This document shows, in pieces, positions 25,200 to 36,400 of a DNA stretch of 60,437 nucleotides (position 1 is the first letter of the stretch; every line of letters begins with the position of its first letter). The translations under genes were made by a program, and so were the position numbers. The stretch comes from Apostichopus californicus (taxonomy: Eukaryota; Echinodermata; Holothuroidea; Aspidochirotida; Stichopodidae). The stretch lies in assembly GCA_020650975.1 (NCBI GenBank), contig JAIPMN010001226.1, forward strand, positions 1 to 60,437, given 5' to 3'. The notes beneath the pieces were generated by a model. The model was not told the DNA's origin. It made no database searches and saw nothing but the letters and a program-made list of their open reading frames with translations.

Positions 25200-27543
25200 T
25201 TATTTACAAAGCTCACACGACCAGTCTTTCACATTGTCCTCATCAATGTCACAACACTTAAAGTGGAACCGTCGGAAACAACGTTCACATTCGACCATCT
25301 TTGTTCCATCGTCAATGCCACGGCAACGGCAGTGTATCTCCACATCGTAGGTCCTGACAGAATCGGCGTTTCGAAATTGGCAAGTGGACGTAAATCGTTC
25401 TAGGAACTTGTTCGTAAAAGCGTCATCGAGCGTTTGGCGCAACGAAGTGGTGGTATACGTCATCTGAACTGGGTCTTCTCCGTATGCTAACGAGACACTA
25501 AAGGCTATGGCGAACGGTCCGCAATCGTTGGAGTTTTCCTTGTTGCTGCACGTTTGCGAGGTCGATGCTGAGGCGGTCTTTCGTTGTCTTCACGTATCGG
25601 GCTATTGTCTGTTGGGCTGACGTCGAGAGGCGGCCTCCCTGGAGAGAATCGTACACAGTCAGCTGATCTGGCGTTTTGGAGCGGACGTTGGATATTGTAA
25701 TCCAGTGGTTCCCTCCGATGTGGACAAATGGAATAAATTTGCCTGTGGGCTTGCTTGTTGAGACCAAGGCAGTTGAGCTGAGGCCTGCGAGGGTGGGATC
25801 GATCTTCTTCATAAGTTGGCTGGCTTCGTCCATGTGGCGGTCGGTCAACCAATTCGTGGGTCCTACTATCAACATCTGATGTTTCGTCGTCGTCGCTGTG
25901 GTCGTCTTTGTTCGATTGCCGCAGGCGTGACTTGGATGGGAGTGGCTCGTGCAGTCTTCCCCTTGTCTCTTGCATGGGCATCTGGCCGTGGTGCATCTTG
26001 AAGTGCAACCGCATCTTTTAATTTGCAGCTTCTTCGAGTACGCTTTTCTGGATGCCTCTCGTAAGGTCGTCTCTTGCTTGTAGTTCGGCGTCATGTCTCC
26101 CGTGTATGGCATAAGGTCGCCCCCTTGGAATGTCCCTTTTAATGTCCCGAATTCTGTTGCTATGTGATATCGCTTGGCTGTGTCTCCCGTAACTTTGTAG
26201 ATGATTGCTGGTAGGCGTCTTGGATTGCTGCATGATCTGTCCAATTTGGGGATGTCCACTGTAACCATATCGCCGTTTTCAAATTCGATGACACGAATTC
26301 TCTTTCTCTTCCTGATGGTCACTTTCATACGTTCTGCGTTGGCCTTGTAATTCGTCATTGCTTTGTCTCGTCTTGGCTTGGGCTCTGGTCGTCTGGCGTG
26401 GTCGCATAGCTGGAACTTTGGCTCTGGTCGTCTGGCGTAGTCGCATGGCTGGGACTTGGGCTCTGTGGCGACGTTGTGTCTCTCTTCCTTCTCGGAGCTG
26501 GTACAGGTGGTGGGACGGGGGCATCTTTCATCTTTCTTGGTGCTGGTATGGGTCTCATCCGCTTCTCAGGTGGCTCCACACACTCATCGATATCCTCTCC
26601 ATCCACGATGTTGACCGTTGAACCCGGCACGAAGGAGGATTGTGGCTGTTGACCGAAAACTACTGCGTATGGCATCTCCTTGATCGATTCTTGCACTGTT
26701 ACATTCAAACCATACTGTATGCGTGGCAACCAGCTGCCGTTTTCTACCAGACCTTGGCTTTGCGAATGTCGGGGACGGCCTCGGACGAAAAGCACATCTC
26801 CACCCCACTGGTCAAAAAGTGCGTGGAGCAATTCGTTCACGAACTCTCTGCCGTTATCACTGTGGAAAATCTTGGGGACTCCAAGATAACTGAGGACTCC
26901 TTCTTGTAACTTCTCTGCTACCTCTTGCGCTGTCTTTTGCTTCAGGGGGAAGATAACGTGATATTTCGAAAAGTGATCCATGAAGTGCCCGATCCACTTG
27001 AAATCTCCGTCGGGGTCATGACGCATATCGATGAAGTCTACCTGAACACGGTTAAGGAAGCCGCTTGCGATGATGGGACGAAGGGGTGGTCGGACGGTCT
27101 GTGGTACGGATAACTGGCAAACTGGACAATTCTTGCAAAATTCTTGGACATAGCTTCGTGGAATCCCATTGAACATGCGCTGAACTTTCTCCAAAGTTTT
27201 CTTGTACCCGGCGTGTTGTAGCTCAGTGCAATGGACCTGTCGCACTACGTCAAACATCTTGTCAGCGGGAATAACTCTCTTCAAATTTCCGAGCCGAAGT
27301 GGATCTTCTTTTTCGTCCACAGGTACAACCAACGTGTCGACAATATCTAAGGCAGGAATATTCTGGATAGAAAACCGTTTCTTCTTGACCCATGCTTTGA
27401 AGTGAGCCGTAACATTGTCTCCGAATTACGCTTTCGTACTTTTCTCTGGAGATAACGTACGTCGTCTTCGCTTTCAGTAGATTATCCGTGGTACTCTTCA
27501 TATGTTCTTTCAACGGCTCGAATGACATCTCTTGACTCTTCAT
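25200..27543 (-). pseudogene. Ginger1 transposase: integrase, CXC-like, Ulp1 protease, PHD (frameshifted)
   Basis: N-terminal piece starts at ATG 27543 and shifts frame near 27418. The integrase core (about 27417-26355) has an HHCC zinc site ending CKNCPVC, first Asp in VQVDFIDM, second in FHSDNGREF, and Glu in SQGLVE (37 residues between the second Asp and the Glu). Right after GLVE the text jumps to SWLPRIQYGLN, so about 25-35 residues seem deleted. At 26358-26355 the stop overlaps the next ATG (ATGA). The following frame has a GPY/F-like block (MVTVDIPKLDR), a CGCTSRCTTARCPC cysteine cluster and the Ulp1 His (GGNHWIT) and Asp (VYDS). A further shift near 25540 puts the Ulp1 Cys (NDCGPF) in another frame, which ends in a PHD finger (C4HC3: HCRC, CERC, FHFKCC, CELC) and a TAA. 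Confidence 0.85.
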
Positions 27544-27693
27544 TTTTACTATTGATGCGATCAGTTTGACTCAAAGGGATCATGAATTACTGATAAAGTG
27601 ATGAAAGAAGGTGATAATTTGAGTGAAATATCTATCCTAACGTTCGATAAAAAGAAATGATGCAAGTATGAGATTTTGTCATGAAATGGCTAC

Positions 27694-28873
27694 TAGTGCT
27701 GTGCCGTTTATACGTTTAAACGTGTAAACGTGTAAACGAACGAAACATCGTTTAAACGTTTGAACGGTAAAAAAAAATCTCTTCAAGGAGTGAAGAGAAT
27801 TTAGCGTCTAGACTTTCAAGTACAAGTTGAAAAATATCGCTGGCAAAAGCGGAGATTTGATCGGCAAAGATTAAAATTGTTTACGTTAAAGTTCGAAACA
27901 TGTGTACATCAACGTAAACGAACAACCAACAGAAGAAATAGTGAAAGGAAACTTACAAAGAAAGTAAAATCTATTAGCGCACAAAGAAAACTTGTCCAAC
28001 GGCAACATCTGTAATTTACAGCCATATATGCAAAATGTTTACCAGGGCTTTAGTATTCCTTCGCTCTACCCTGACGCCAGGTGTGTCTGTGAAAAATGGA
28101 CTGTGATTGGTCTAATGTTACTTTTTGCATTTTTGTTGTTCAACTAACAGAGCCCTGTTGAAATGTTTTCACACTGCTAGGACTGTGTTCTTGGCCGGCT
28201 GCGTGTGCGGCTGTACATGTCGTATGGTATTTTGGATTGCGCAATATACCATGCAAGTTTTAACGATAATTTTTTTAACACGAACTGTGCGCAATGTGTT
28301 TGAAAAGATTTTCTTCATATCCTCTGCTGTTAAATTGAAGTAAAATAATAAAAACATCACAAAGAGGACAAACACGTTGGATATAACAATTTATTTTGAA
28401 CTGCATATCGTCATTTGAGTGTGTACTTCTCACAACTACTAACGTTGGCCACCAAGGTCAGTTCAATACTACAAAGTCACCAAAGTGATTCACGCATATA
28501 AGGGCTGCATAGCCTAATGTTAGGCCTAGTTTTGGCACTCAGCACTGGTATATAGCGTGTGCCGATCGTAGCTGACAATGTCGTCTAGCAGAGAAGCTTT
28601 CTCTTCTTGCAATTTACTTTCACATTGCGAAAAGAACAGTAAATAGGAGAAACCAAAGTCAAGAAATGATGGATGGAAGCTTTAACTGTTTTTTTTTCAA
28701 GTATTTGCAATTCACATTTCGGTTTTCTTAAATTAAAAAATAGTACCGAAATTCGGTCGGAAAAGACCGATTTCGCTACTAAAACCATTTTTCGCGATTT
28801 TCGCGAACGTTTAAACGAACGAAAAATCGGCCGTTTAAACGTTTAGGTCTTTAAACGAGAACCCACAGCCCTA
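27694..28873. mobile_element. Non-autonomous hAT element nested in Ginger1
   Basis: 1180 bp, flanked by perfect 8-bp duplications ATGGCTAC (27686-27693 and 28874-28881). Ends are TAGTGCTGTGCCG and, in complement, TAGGGCTGTGGG, a hAT-like terminus. Both subterminal regions carry clustered CGTTTAAACG palindromes (27712-27770 and 28805-28855). No transposase frame is present, so it needs help from an autonomous hAT. It sits in the 5' non-coding part of the Ginger1 element and therefore arrived after it. Confidence 0.9.
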
Positions 28874-29007
28874 ATGGCTACCCATTTTATTCATTTTGTG
28901 TTGCGTAGAATTTGGTGTGTTTGATATAAAGAAAAACCTTGACCCCTCCTGCCATGTTCTTTCCCGTATAGGCCTACAGTTAACACTAGCAGCTTGCTAT
29001 TAACAGA

Positions 29008-29100
29008 TTGCGCAATCTTAAGATCGGTGCGCAATTATAGGATCCTAAGAACGCGCAGCGCAATCTTAAGATAGCGCAGATCGGTAAATTGCGCGGAACA
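29008..29100 (-). repeat. Right terminal inverted repeat of Ginger1
   Basis: Exact complement of 24154-24246, ending in ACA and followed by the TATA target duplication at 29101-29104. The transposase start lies inside this end, so the promoter is expected here. Confidence 0.95.
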
Positions 29101-29484
29101 TATATACTACTTGCGTGTACGGAAATAGATATTGCGGTATATTATGCACACATTGAACGGAAAGAAGATGAAGTTTCGAGACAGAAAATGGTAGGTTCTT
29201 CTGAAACTAAATACTTATATAGTTTATGCTAAGGGAGAAACCATTTAACAATAATTTGGAATCCTTAATGATCTAGGAATGTGATAGTACATCGGTTGTT
29301 GTATGTTTTAAAAAACGATGTGATGTGTATTTTCTAAAATATCTGTACCTAAATTGGAATGAGTGAATGGTAATCGTGTCGTGTAATTTTGTATGTGTAA
29401 TGACATAACCTTTGCTTAGGCCATGCATAGCCACTGAACGAGACTGTAGTATTACTAGTATACTGCTGGTACCTTAAGTCGGTC

Positions 29485-29567
29485 GGTACCTTGAATCGGT
29501 CACTGCGTACAAAGTCCATGAAAATCCATCGATTACGTACTAAGTTAAGTGACCGATTTATGGTACC
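29485..29567. repeat. Short hairpin, 20-bp arms
   Basis: Arms 29485-29504 (GGTACC, 3 bp, then AATCGGTCACT) and 29548-29567 (complement, with three central mismatches) surround a 43-bp loop. A further GGTACC lies just outside at 29468. Function unknown. Confidence 0.7.
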
Positions 29568-29569
29568 AT

Positions 29570-30890
29570 CTATATACTAAATATACTATCAATTAATTCC
29601 TACACCTTTGACTTTTGAAATGAAAACATGATAAAATTATTAGTTAAGCTACGTTTTGTGTTCATTTAGGAATATTTATTGAAGATTACGCTATTTCTGC
29701 ATCAGTGATATATGGACGATTCCATGGTAACTCGCATTACACTTTTTCCTCTTTTTTATAATCTAAGTGCTGTGGCTTGAATATGGGTTAGTGTAACTCT
29801 TCAATTTTCTGTGGTGTTGTATCCATTATTCATAGCTACAATATGAAATTATGAACAATTATAATTCAGTTCGCCTTAATATCGGTAACTCGCGTTACGG
29901 AAAAAGGACACGTGAAAAATTTACACCGGTACAAAATGCCACCGTGCTCAAGCAATGAATGATTACTTGAATTGCATACATGCACAAGATTTCTACCCTA
30001 CTGATGTGTATGTATCAGCAGTAGAAAATATGAAACAACTTCAGATGTGGTATGGAGGGGGGGAAAACTCACTTTACACTCGCATTACACTTTGTCCATT
30101 CATCGATTTTGCTCTTTGTTCATCAAATTCTTCGAAAAAGACAAGCTTCAAAGTCGTTTTGGAAACACTTGGAAACTTAGAAATTCTTACAAACTGTAAA
30201 ACTCTTTCCAAAACTTTTAACAACATTTTTAAAACAATTAGCAAAACCTTCTGCCAATACATTCTGCTAATTATATCAATAATAATCGTAGCTGATTGAA
30301 CCATAAAATTCAACTGAAGAATTGTTGATTAACAAGATTGCAATGTCCATTCTTGAATCATCAATCCAAATTTCCAATCAAGCTAATCCAAGCAAACCTG
30401 CTAGCTCTCCTCTTCCATTTTAATGTCTCAAAAAATGTACGAAAGTTAAACAGGTTCAAAGCTTATAGTGAATTACAAACAAGTTTCTTTGGCATGTTGA
30501 TTAGTGATCGGTACTTCCAAAATTGGTACCTAGGGTTCTTAGGAAAAGCAATAAACTAATAAAACAATCCTTGTCCCTAATTTGTATCAGTATAACAACA
30601 TTATCAACAATTACATTATCAGCAATAACACAATATATGTATCATCATGCTGTATGATGGTAGGCCATTCTAGATAACCTTGAATGGATGGTGTTTTGTA
30701 TGAGATTAGAATTTTCATGCAAACTTTAATTTACCACGACTATTAGCAATCAAAGGCATTCCCAACTTATTTATCATCTGGCTTCGTCGATAAAAGTTTT
30801 GTCATCCCTGGGGTTCGGCCATTTCCAGTTATCTTTAGCTCCATGCATTACTGATACTCGATAATCTCCTTTCATATTGAACAACATACC
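29570..30890. other. No gene recognised
   Basis: AT-rich spacer. The phrase GTAACTCGCATTACA/GTTAC recurs near 29729, 29883 and 30077, hinting at old repeat debris. The open frame at 29955-30299 has no motif and is low in complexity. Confidence 0.4.
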
Positions 30891-30891
30891 A

Positions 30892-32732
30892 CTACCCAAC
30901 CTCTATCTCTCCATTCCTAGTATTTCCTTCATGAATTGCTCCCTCTTCGATGTCAGGTGCAGCCTCTAGCTCTTCACAACTTGGCTCGGTGGTGGTATCA
31001 CTCGTCAGGAGGCAAGTGACTTGGCCATGCTTCACTTCAGTGGTGTGAATCCGTGCAATATCTTTTGTTAGCACTGCAGTAGCAAATGCCTCATTTAAGT
31101 CAAGGTTACCATTTCTACTTGCAATGTCAGCATCAGTCATTTCGTGAACCTGAACCCTTTTTTGCAGCAGCAGTAACGAACGTTGTGGCATCCTTTACAA
31201 TTTGTTTTATTGTACGCAACACATTACATATGAATTGTTTAGTTGATCCGTCTATCTCATCAACTGGCCCTTTACCGTGAGAGGTAGCGAAGAAGTTCCA
31301 TCGGATCTTTATGCTGTGCTTGTTCTCCAGAGCAGGAATAGCTGCAGCAACAAATCTGTTTTTTAATTGCTATCTTGGGCCATCGGACCATAAACGAAAC
31401 AGTTTCAACAGTTGGAGGAAGGTCATCCAAGATCATGTCCACATTCGCCACCAGGGTTTCTTTTGAGCGTTGCAAGTTGTCAGACACTAGTACGTTGGAA
31501 TCGACTTTCCCGGAATGGTCAGTGGCTACGGGTAAATACAGTCGCTTGCCTCTGGTTCCAGTGAGCAGACTATCTCGTCCAGACACAGGTGTAATTCTCT
31601 GAAAAGTCAACTTGCACAAGAGCTTTCTCTGGGTCGTTAGCCTGGTCTAGAGATTGTACTCTTTCAGCATGGTAGGATGCGGCTTGCTCCCGCCCGCTTG
31701 GTGAAGCAGTGTTCCAAGAACTGTGGAATATGGGCGGAGATGTAATCGAAAAGATCATCGATTGAGCCTTCTTCAACTGCTTTTATAAGTCGGTTATCTT
31801 CCCCATTTTGCCAATTATACCAGGTCAGACTGGTGTCAGCAACATCGTCGATGAGGAGCATGTAGCGTCGTCTAAATCCAGTTGCATTGTGGCTATCGGG
31901 GCATTCATTTAGCCAGCACTAACGCTTCGGAGTGGTACAAAGAAGCGTTTCTGGTAAACTGTGGTAGTAAGATGGGAAGGTAGGGCACGCTTTATGAAGA
32001 GCATTAATGGCATAAATAAAGTTCTCATGGTATCGACAAAGGCAGACGTTATGGGGGAGATCTTTACTCAGACATACATATTTGGGGCGTAGTTCTGCGA
32101 ACTTGCTTTTACCAATCGTTGCAGTTGGGTATTCTTCACAGAACAGAGCAGAGCATGCGTTTCCTTCAGTGATGACATCAGATGTGTTACTTGCACTTTC
32201 TTCTTTGTTCCGTCATAACCTCGCACTGTCTTGCAGTCCTTCAAACCTGTTGCCTGGCGACTCACGTCATCTCGTTGATAAAACTTCACAACCTTCAAAG
32301 TAGTGTCAGCAGATAAGGAATTGGCAGTTGTCTCTTTGCTTTGCTGGGGCTTTGGGGTAATTCAGCAAAAATGTATGTGTACAGTTTTCCACTAACGTTC
32401 TGTCGTTTTTCCTGGGACTTGAAGGTACAGCTTTATGGAGTATTCTCTTTACCAGTGCAGTAGCTTTTGCGAAGGCCATGGCGCTATTAAAGGGTTAAAC
32501 TAAGGTTTACGTTGTGCTTCAGCTTTTCTCTGACTCTCCAGACGTCTAAATTTAGCCACTATTTTCCTGTTTGCTGTCCGAAGTGCATCAGGTTTTGGCT
32601 TGCTAATTGAGGATGGCAGTGCAACAAGTTTAACATGTTACCCACATTTGCTTTTTCTGGAGGTTTCTTCTTGTAGTCATCATATTTCCCTTTGCTTTCC
32701 AGTTCTCTCTGTAACGCTTCTGTTTCTCTGCA
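30892..32732 (-). pseudogene. Unclassified RNase H-like transposase-related pseudogene
   Basis: A protein can be followed on the minus strand across several frames: CRETEALQRELESKGKYDDY with a basic Lys-rich tail; KDLPHNVCLCRYHENFIYA and CPTFPSYYHSLPETLLC (a Cys/His cluster); ECPDSHNATGF; HAERVQSLDQANDP then EKALVQVDFSENYTC (candidate first acidic residue); LVSDNLQRSKETLVA; DDLPPTVETVS; FFATSHGKGPVDEI; then MTDADIASRNGNLDLNEAFA and an acidic tail to a TAG at 30892. The layout (basic and zinc-binding N part, then D/E-rich core with an SHGKGP block) looks like a transposase, but I cannot name the superfamily. Many frameshifts and stops are present. No terminal repeats could be paired around it. 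Its 5' end faces the THAP exon at 33176 in divergent orientation. Confidence 0.6.
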
Positions 32733-33175
32733 CTGGTTAATCCCATTACCGGTACAGAGGAGAATCATAAGCGAACGCATAAATATTTTATTATTCAAAC
32801 TTGCGCAAATTGAGAAGCTACATATGAAAACCCTATAATCCAAATTTGGAGTTCCACGATTGTTTCTTTGCTGTCTTAATTAAGTTAATAACCAAGCTCA
32901 ACCCGTAAGATAATGACGTCACGAGGGGAACTACCAATGTTGCCAAAACTAAATAGGCAAAATATGCTAACCGAGATCCAAGACGAAAACAATACGTCAC
33001 GGACAGTAAACAAAATACCATATGAGAATGGGTGCACAACAGTATAACAACGTTTCGTGTTCGTCAAACACTGGATACAGCGATAGCTTAGTACCATTGC
33101 ACTTAGCTAGCCTAGCTGCCTAAGTAAGACTATAGTAACAGTAAGACCAAGATTTATCTCCAAATTCTTTCTATC

Positions 33176-33479
33176 ACGGGGAAGAGGTGCGTGGTCGGCG
33201 GGTGCAGTAACACTCACCAACAAAATGTATCATTGCAGAAATTTCCCAAGGATTCGAAGTACCACAGATTATGGGTTGCTGCCGTGAAGAGAACAAGGAA
33301 AGATTGGCTTGTACCAGTGAATTTTATGTGTGCAGTGCGCACTTCACTAGTGAAAGTTTCCTTTCTTCCTATCGCTTATCCGCCCAACTGGGACTTGTCT
33401 ATTTGGAGAAAGTATCTCGAAATCTCGAGGAGAAATACAAACAAGTAGACCAGTAGTTGCGGAGCTGGATCGGAAAAGA
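33176..33479 (+). pseudogene. THAP zinc-finger exon, copy A
   Basis: The frame reads GKRCVVGGCSNTHQQN (C-x4-C), a KFPKD block, LWVAAVKRTRKDW and, one frame over, FYVCSAHFTSESF (C-x2-H). This is the C2CH order of THAP domains. The codon where copy B has its ATG is ACG here (33176-33178), so the start is lost. At least two frameshifts follow and no AVPTxF box is left. The exon ends with a LDRKR peptide and a GTAAGT donor at 33480, matching the KRERKR end and donor of the THAP exon at 57753-58201. It is the first exon of the transposase copy that continues to 37158. Confidence 0.75.
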
Positions 33480-36400
33480 GTAAGTTTATTTTCCGGCATA
33501 GGCCCACTACAAGTACAAACTTAGTATTATTACTAACTCAGCTAATTTTTATAATTTCGTACAGTCATGTTTACATGTAATTTTGCCCAATAATGTGCTC
33601 CCACCTATCTTCATACTCAAGAGTCATAGCTCATATGTTGCACAGTAAATGACAGCCTTATATTTTGCCATTTTTGGTGGTAGGGCTGCAATTTTTGTCA
33701 CAGGAGAAATCACTTGTGACAGGTGCTTTCAAACAAATCAAACTTCTTTCTTACATGAACTTTCATAACTTCCTTTTTATTTTATTTCCCAATTTTCGCT
33801 ACTTAGATTAATCTAGAAGCTGTTCCCCAACCAACTGCAGTGGAAATACAAAGGCATGATTCTGCAGAATGTACATCTCCATCTAAAGGTAGCATAACAT
33901 TATATACATGTGCTTGTAATTAGCGAAAAACAGTTGGGAAATGGGGGAGGGGAGGGTAGTCACAGGCATTTCAAGATTTAATATTTATGGGGGCAAAGCT
34001 ACCCTACAAAAGGTAGGCAGCAGTATGATGCCCGAAAGGTCGGCATAAATGGCATAAATAGAGTGATTGATGGGTGGGGGGGGGGGATGTGATCGAGAAG
34101 GGTAAGCTAGGGTAATACAAGGAAAAAGAAAACTTTCATACATCTATTGAGTATTCTATAGCAGAAGTGAGTACAGGGGCCAACATGTTAGAAACAGTAC
34201 TTGTTGAAAGCAAAATAGCAATTTCAAATGCACATCGGGGCAAGCTGACTAGGGGATAACATACATTGTATTTTATCCATCATATCCGCCTGCCCGACGA
34301 GGGTGGTTGAGGAGGCTATATACAACGGCTTCACATGAAAATATATAGGCTACAATACATCTATAGTTACTGAGAGAAGGAGGTCACATTATAGTTATAC
34401 TATATGAAACCAAGCTGAAGTCATTGCAATGCTCATTGTGTGAGTGGCCAACATTTTTGCAGCAGTAGGAGGATATGTTCTCCTTGAGAAAAGATAAGTC
34501 AACCATCTAGGCGGCTGCCCCCTGTCCAAGAGCAGCCTTCTGTATGTTTGTGGTATGATAATCGTTTATTCTAATTTTCAGTCGATGTAACACGTGTAGA
34601 AGTCCAGTGTTAACTGGTCCCCCTACTACCATTGAAGTTGAGAACTTACTCTTCTCTGACTTGCTGTCTGTTACAAAACTTTCAGCATCGTTACAAAAGG
34701 GGTTAGCTACATGCTGCTGGCAAGTTCAGTGTCGTTCCACAATTTTAATCCCACTCCACGTTTACGGAGGCTATTGGCAAACCCAGTTTTTGACATTCCA
34801 CACCATTGCTCTTTACCATGGAGACAACCTGCAACTAAAATAGTTCAATGTTCAAGGTTTGTCACCAGTCTGGGGACCAAATTGATGCCGACATTTCACG
34901 CATCCAAGGGTCCTTCATACGCATTTCTCAGGTCTGCAGGGACTGTGGCAGACACAACTTGGAACAGTCAGACCTTTGTCAGTGGCATACCACTATGGAG
35001 CCTCATTCTCAGTGCTAGCATCCTTTTTACTGGGGCTAGGCCACATCAGGCATTGAAAATCTTTGACAGCATGAAAAACCCACTTCACAACGTGAGAACA
35101 TACATAAGGCACCAGAGGCAATGGCTTCAGCCAGTTATTCAATATGTTTGGCATAAAAAACAAGCTGACATTTTTTATGGTGTAAAAGAAATTCGCATAC
35201 CACTAAATTTAGGTACAGATTGGAGGAGCGACAGCCCGGGGCATTCTGCCAAGTATGGGTCTTACACCCTTCTGGACCTGGATTGGAATTTGGTGATCCA
35301 TCAAGAACTGGTGCAGGTAAGTAAATTTGTAAAAAAAAAAAAAGCAAATGCTCAATTACAATTCAGTACAGGTAAAGTACACAAACTTGTGACCAAATAC
35401 CAAATTATCTCTATCAATATGCATTCATGGTTCTATAGTTTTAATAAAGACTTCCATTCACTAAATTATAATTCGGGTTATCATGTATCTCCATCACATC
35501 AACATTCATGGATAAAAAGGTGGATTTCCATGAACCACAGGGGTACATTTAGGATTGACATGTAACTTGGTACATGCAGTCAATTTACAACAAATATAGC
35601 CTAGTAAACATTTGGTTTCAGAGGTTTGTACTGATTTTTATAAAAGTGTCAGGAACATTCGAGGCACTAATTTATAAAATAAAAAACCCCTGTCGCATAA
35701 CCAAACGGGACTAGATGTTAAATAACTACATTATTATCATACAAAATTGTATTTCTTTTCTGCAGAGTAACGAGGTATCCAGCAGTAATGCAATGGAGTT
35801 GGAGGGCTTAAAGAGAGGCCTGCAATTCTTTGAAGAGAATCAAGTGGAGGTTGCATCTCTGGTAACTGATAGACATAGATCAGTTTCCAAATATCTCAGA
35901 GAAGGAAAAGATCTCACCCAATTGCTACGAGGTTTGGCATGTTGCAAAAGGTAAATCAAATGTCATTTACAGACCACATTTATTTCATTGGGATGGGAGT
36001 TATTGCTGCCCAAATTCCTTCAGTCACAGAGATTGTATACCTGAGATACTGTTGCACTGGCGTACATGCAAGGACACATTGTCTGAACACCCTGGTGCTG
36101 TGCGGATATGAAAAAACACCCAAATATACAATGGAAGTTGGAATGGGTACTGAAATTTGAATGATGGTCAGAACAAACACTATAAAGCAGGCCACATTGG
36201 TTGTTTGCACACGTAATGTGGTTATAAACGGTTGTGTATTGTCTGTAATAATTCTCAAAAGTGGTAATTTCTTTATCAAATATACAGTTTCAATCTGCAG
36301 TTAACTGTTCACTGTTATCAATGTGTACTAGTACATTAAGTGATGCAGCCATTGCCAGTATCAACATTCTGTAAAGATTACCTTATAAAATGTGGCACAA

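Larger units (their letters stand above)
24154..29100 (-). mobile_element. Ginger1-type DNA transposon (contains a nested hAT)
   Basis: Terminal inverted repeats of 93 bp (24154-24246 and 29008-29100) are identical by eye. The element begins TGTTCCGCGC and ends GCGCGGAACA, the TGT...ACA termini known for Ginger elements and retroviral-type integrases. It is flanked on both sides by TATA (24150-24153 and 29101-29104), a 4-bp target duplication. The transposase lies on the minus strand (25200-27543) and has integrase, Ulp1-protease and PHD modules, the combination reported for Ginger1. Without the nested 1180-bp hAT and its duplication the element is about 3.76 kb. The perfect repeats suggest fairly recent movement, yet the transposase has frameshifts, so this copy was probably mobilised in trans or has since decayed. 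Confidence 0.9.

Noticed and set aside
25505..26014. 169-residue minus-strand open frame
   Set aside because: It overlaps the CXC/Ulp1 frame of the Ginger1 transposase in another phase and has only Arg/His/Pro-rich shadow composition.
24154..29100. Gypsy-type LTR retrotransposon (because of the integrase)
   Set aside because: There are terminal inverted repeats instead of direct LTRs, no reverse transcriptase, RNase H or gag, and Ulp1 plus PHD modules follow the integrase.
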